Of a DNA stretch of 42,601 nucleotides, positions 40,975-42,601 are shown one piece after another; position 1 is the first letter of the stretch; each line of letters starts with the position of its first letter. This stretch comes from Vibrio hangzhouensis (GTDB lineage: Bacteria > Pseudomonadota > Gammaproteobacteria > Enterobacterales > Vibrionaceae): positions 1-42,601 of the forward strand of contig NZ_FNVG01000034.1 in assembly GCF_900107935.1 (NCBI RefSeq), given 5' to 3'. Below the pieces are notes generated by a model. It saw only the letters and a list, made by a program, of their open reading frames with translations. It was not told where the DNA came from and made no database searches. The position numbers were made by a program, and so were the translations under genes.

Positions 40975-42108
40975 ATGAACCACTTTAAAAAACTATCCGT
41001 TACCGCGCTGTTGCCACTTTTGCTAGCGGGATGTACGCTCCCTGGCGGTCATATCTCAACCAGCGACAAAAATGTCGTCCAGGCTGAAGGTGAAACAACG
41101 GATCTATCCAGTTTAGTCGATGTCTTTCCTTTAACTCCTGAACGCGTTGCCTCGTTTAAAACCCCTGAGCCTACAGCGCAGGCTAACCCTTCCCTCGACG
41201 TAGACATTGCCAGATACCAGTATCGGGTTGGACCGGGCGACATTCTTAATGTCACCATCTGGGATCACCCGGAGCTGACCATTCCAGCCGGTTCGTACCG
41301 TAGCTCGGCAGAAGCGGGTAACTGGGTCAATGCCGATGGCACTATCTTTTATCCCTACATTGGTCTGGTTGAAGTCGAAGGCAAAACCGTGCGTGAAATT
41401 CGTATCGAAATGACCACGCGTCTGGAAAAATACATCGAGAGCCCGCAAGTGGATGTCAACGTGGCCGCTTTTCGTTCAAAAAAGGTCTACGTGACTGGCG
41501 AGGTCGCCGCACCGGGACAAAGGCCCGTCACCAATATCCCGATGACAGTGCTCGATGCGGTGAACCAGGCGGGCGGACTCAAGGCGGACGCGGACTGGCG
41601 TAACGTCACCCTGACACGCAATGGTGAAGAAGAGCGCATTTCGCTCTACGCGCTGATGCAAAAAGGCGATCTGAAACAAAACCGCCTGATGCAACCGGGC
41701 GACATCATCCACGTACCACGCAACGATGCGCAGAAGATCTTTGTAATGGGTGAAGTCGGTGAGCCACAAACTCTTAAAATGGAACGCAACGGCATGAGCC
41801 TGACAGAAGCGCTCAGCTCTGTTGGCGGCATTAATGAAGTCGCAGCAGCAGCCACCGGTATCTTCGTCATTCGCCCGACCCAGGGCAATGACAGCGACAA
41901 GATCGCCAGTATCTACCAACTCAATATGCAAGATGCCACCGCCCTGTTCCTGGGCACCGAATTCGAACTCGAACCGTATGATGTCGTCTACGTCACCGCC
42001 ACCCCACTCGCACGCTGGAACCGCCTGATGACGCAGCTACTGCCAACGTTGACGGGTCTTAAAAACATCGGTGATGCAGGTAACTCGTATCGAGGTTGGG
42101 GTGATTAA
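40975..42108 (+). CDS. wza: Wza-type outer-membrane polysaccharide export lipoprotein
   Basis: Product of 377 residues (E. coli Wza 379). The signal peptide ends in the lipobox LLAGC (Cys 20). The poly-export domain (about 80-170) contains YRVGPGDILNVTIWDHPELT and IFYPYIGLVEVEGKTVREIR. Two SLBB domains follow, KVYVTGEVAAPGQRPV...VLDAVNQAGGL and KIFVMGEVGEPQTLKM...SLTEALSSVGGI. The final helix PLARWNRLMTQLLPTLTGLKNI is the membrane-spanning C-terminal helix of Wza. It forms the octameric channel for capsule or exopolysaccharide. First gene after the ops leader; wzb follows beyond repeat site C. Confidence 0.95.
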   Translation: MNHFKKLSVTALLPLLLAGCTLPGGHISTSDKNVVQAEGETTDLSSLVDVFPLTPERVASFKTPEPTAQANPSLDVDIARYQYRVGPGDILNVTIWDHPELTIPAGSYRSSAEAGNWVNADGTIFYPYIGLVEVEGKTVREIRIEMTTRLEKYIESPQVDVNVAAFRSKKVYVTGEVAAPGQRPVTNIPMTVLDAVNQAGGLKADADWRNVTLTRNGEEERISLYALMQKGDLKQNRLMQPGDIIHVPRNDAQKIFVMGEVGEPQTLKMERNGMSLTEALSSVGGINEVAAAATGIFVIRPTQGNDSDKIASIYQLNMQDATALFLGTEFELEPYDVVYVTATPLARWNRLMTQLLPTLTGLKNIGDAGNSYRGWGD

Positions 42109-42115
42109 GGGTTGA

Positions 42116-42432
42116 AGAGCGGTACTATGGCTTGGGAAAGAGCGGTTCTCGGGAAGAGCGGTCCTCGGGAAGAGCGGTACTATGGTCCTGTGGCCCTATG
42201 GTTTGGGAAAGACCGGTCCTATGGCCCTGTGGCCCTATGGGGTGTGATGAATTACACTTGGCATTAACTTGTTGATTAATAGTGTTTTATTTGTTTTTGT
42301 GAACCACAGAACCACAGAACCACAGAACCACAGAACCACAGAACCACAGAACCACAGAACCACAGGACCGCTTTTCCATAGAACCATAGAACCATAGAAC
42401 CATAGAACCATTTTTCACCAAGGACCGCTTTT
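42116..42432 (+). repeat. Modular repeat element, site C, inside the wza-wzb operon
   Basis: Five AGAGCGGT/AGACCGGT phrases (starting at 42116, 42139, 42155, 42171 and 42210) with CCTRTGG octamers lead to the 60-bp AT-rich core (42241-42300). Eight perfect GAACCACA octamers follow (42301-42364), then AGGACCGCTTTT, three GAACCATA units (42381-42404), and a second AGGACCGCTTTT (42421-42432) just before the wzb ATG. AAGAGCGGTACTATGG (42170-42185) and CCACAGGACCGCTTTT (42360-42375) are inverted copies (13 of 16 match), giving the element terminal-inverted-repeat symmetry. Confidence 0.9.
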
Positions 42433-42436
42433 AAAC

Positions 42437-42601
42437 ATGTTTAACAAAATCTTAGTCGTCTGCGTGGGTAACATCTGCCGCTCTCCAATCGGTGAATACA
42501 TGCTGGCGAAAATGCTGCCGAACAAAACCATCGCCTCTGCGGGTATTGCATCGGCCAAAAGTGGTCTGGTCGGAAAGCCGGCAGACAAAACCGCCATCGA
42601 A
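42437..42601 (+). CDS. wzb: Low-molecular-weight protein-tyrosine phosphatase Wzb (5' part)
   Basis: The first 55 residues are present and the frame is open to the window edge. MFNKILVVCVGNICRSPIGE carries the phosphatase loop Cys-x5-Arg-Ser (CVGNICRS), and ASAGIASAKSGLVGKPADKTAIE follows as in Wzb. It dephosphorylates the Wzc tyrosine kinase and so controls polymer assembly. The ATG is preceded by AAGGA about 12 bp upstream, which belongs to the last repeat copy of site C, so the repeat appears to supply the leader of this gene. Confidence 0.92.
   Translation, partial: MFNKILVVCVGNICRSPIGEYMLAKMLPNKTIASAGIASAKSGLVGKPADKTAIE

Overview
The window comes from a gammaproteobacterium and is almost certainly chromosome 1 of a Vibrio or close relative. 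The evidence is the gmk, rpoZ-spoT-trmH, yicC/rph/pyrE and coaD genes, KdkA, and an LPS-core locus lying between coaD and hldD. It ends in the start of a wza-wzb surface-polysaccharide operon. No rRNA, tRNA, CRISPR array, phage or transposase gene was seen.

Layout. (1) 1-6.4 kb: housekeeping genes trmH, spoT, rpoZ and gmk on the minus strand, then a plus-strand NCS2 purine permease behind two PurR-type operators. (2) 6.5-9.8 kb: an AT-rich three-gene cassette for the sugar Fuc4NAc: wecE, a WecF-like transferase and a divergent wecD. (3) 9.8-15.1 kb: yicC, rph-pyrE (with an attenuator-like hairpin between them), a GT39/ArnT-like membrane transferase and coaD. (4) 15.2-36.1 kb: the LPS core/surface-sugar locus. 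It holds four GT9 heptosyltransferase-type genes, a WaaE-type GT2, kdkA, waaL, waaA, a GtrA/GtrB/GT-C glucosylation-type module, waaF, a pseudaminic-acid set (pseB, C, F, G, I plus a formyltransferase where pseH is expected), a sialyltransferase-like transferase, a GT4-NodB fusion and hldD. From hldD to waaL the genes are tightly packed on the minus strand, many with 1-23 nt overlaps, so Pse synthesis is built into the core operon. (5) 36.4-42.6 kb: an exopolysaccharide region with a YjbH homologue, a small outer-membrane barrel, a Gly-rich lipoprotein, then a JUMPstart/ops leader, wza and the truncated start of wzb.

Two dispersed repeat families stand out. The first is a modular element found at three places (1-307, 10784-11336, 42116-42432). 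It has a left arm AGAGCGGTNCTRTGG followed by CCCTRTGG octamers, an AT-rich core of exactly 60 bp at every copy, and a right arm of inverted octamers (GAACCAYA)n. In two places it is amplified with a conserved linker; the complete period measured between yicC and rph is 172 bp. The second is a palindromic unit of about 140 bp built around CGTCATCC...GGATGACG (tandem at 3639-3912, relics at 12207-12234 and 17097-17215).

Together the window describes a cell envelope with a heptose/phospho-Kdo core, probable N-formylated pseudaminic acid, optional glucosylation, a separate Fuc4NAc sugar, and an RfaH-controlled Wza-exported polysaccharide. Functions are assigned by reading motifs and remembered family sequences; no database search was run.
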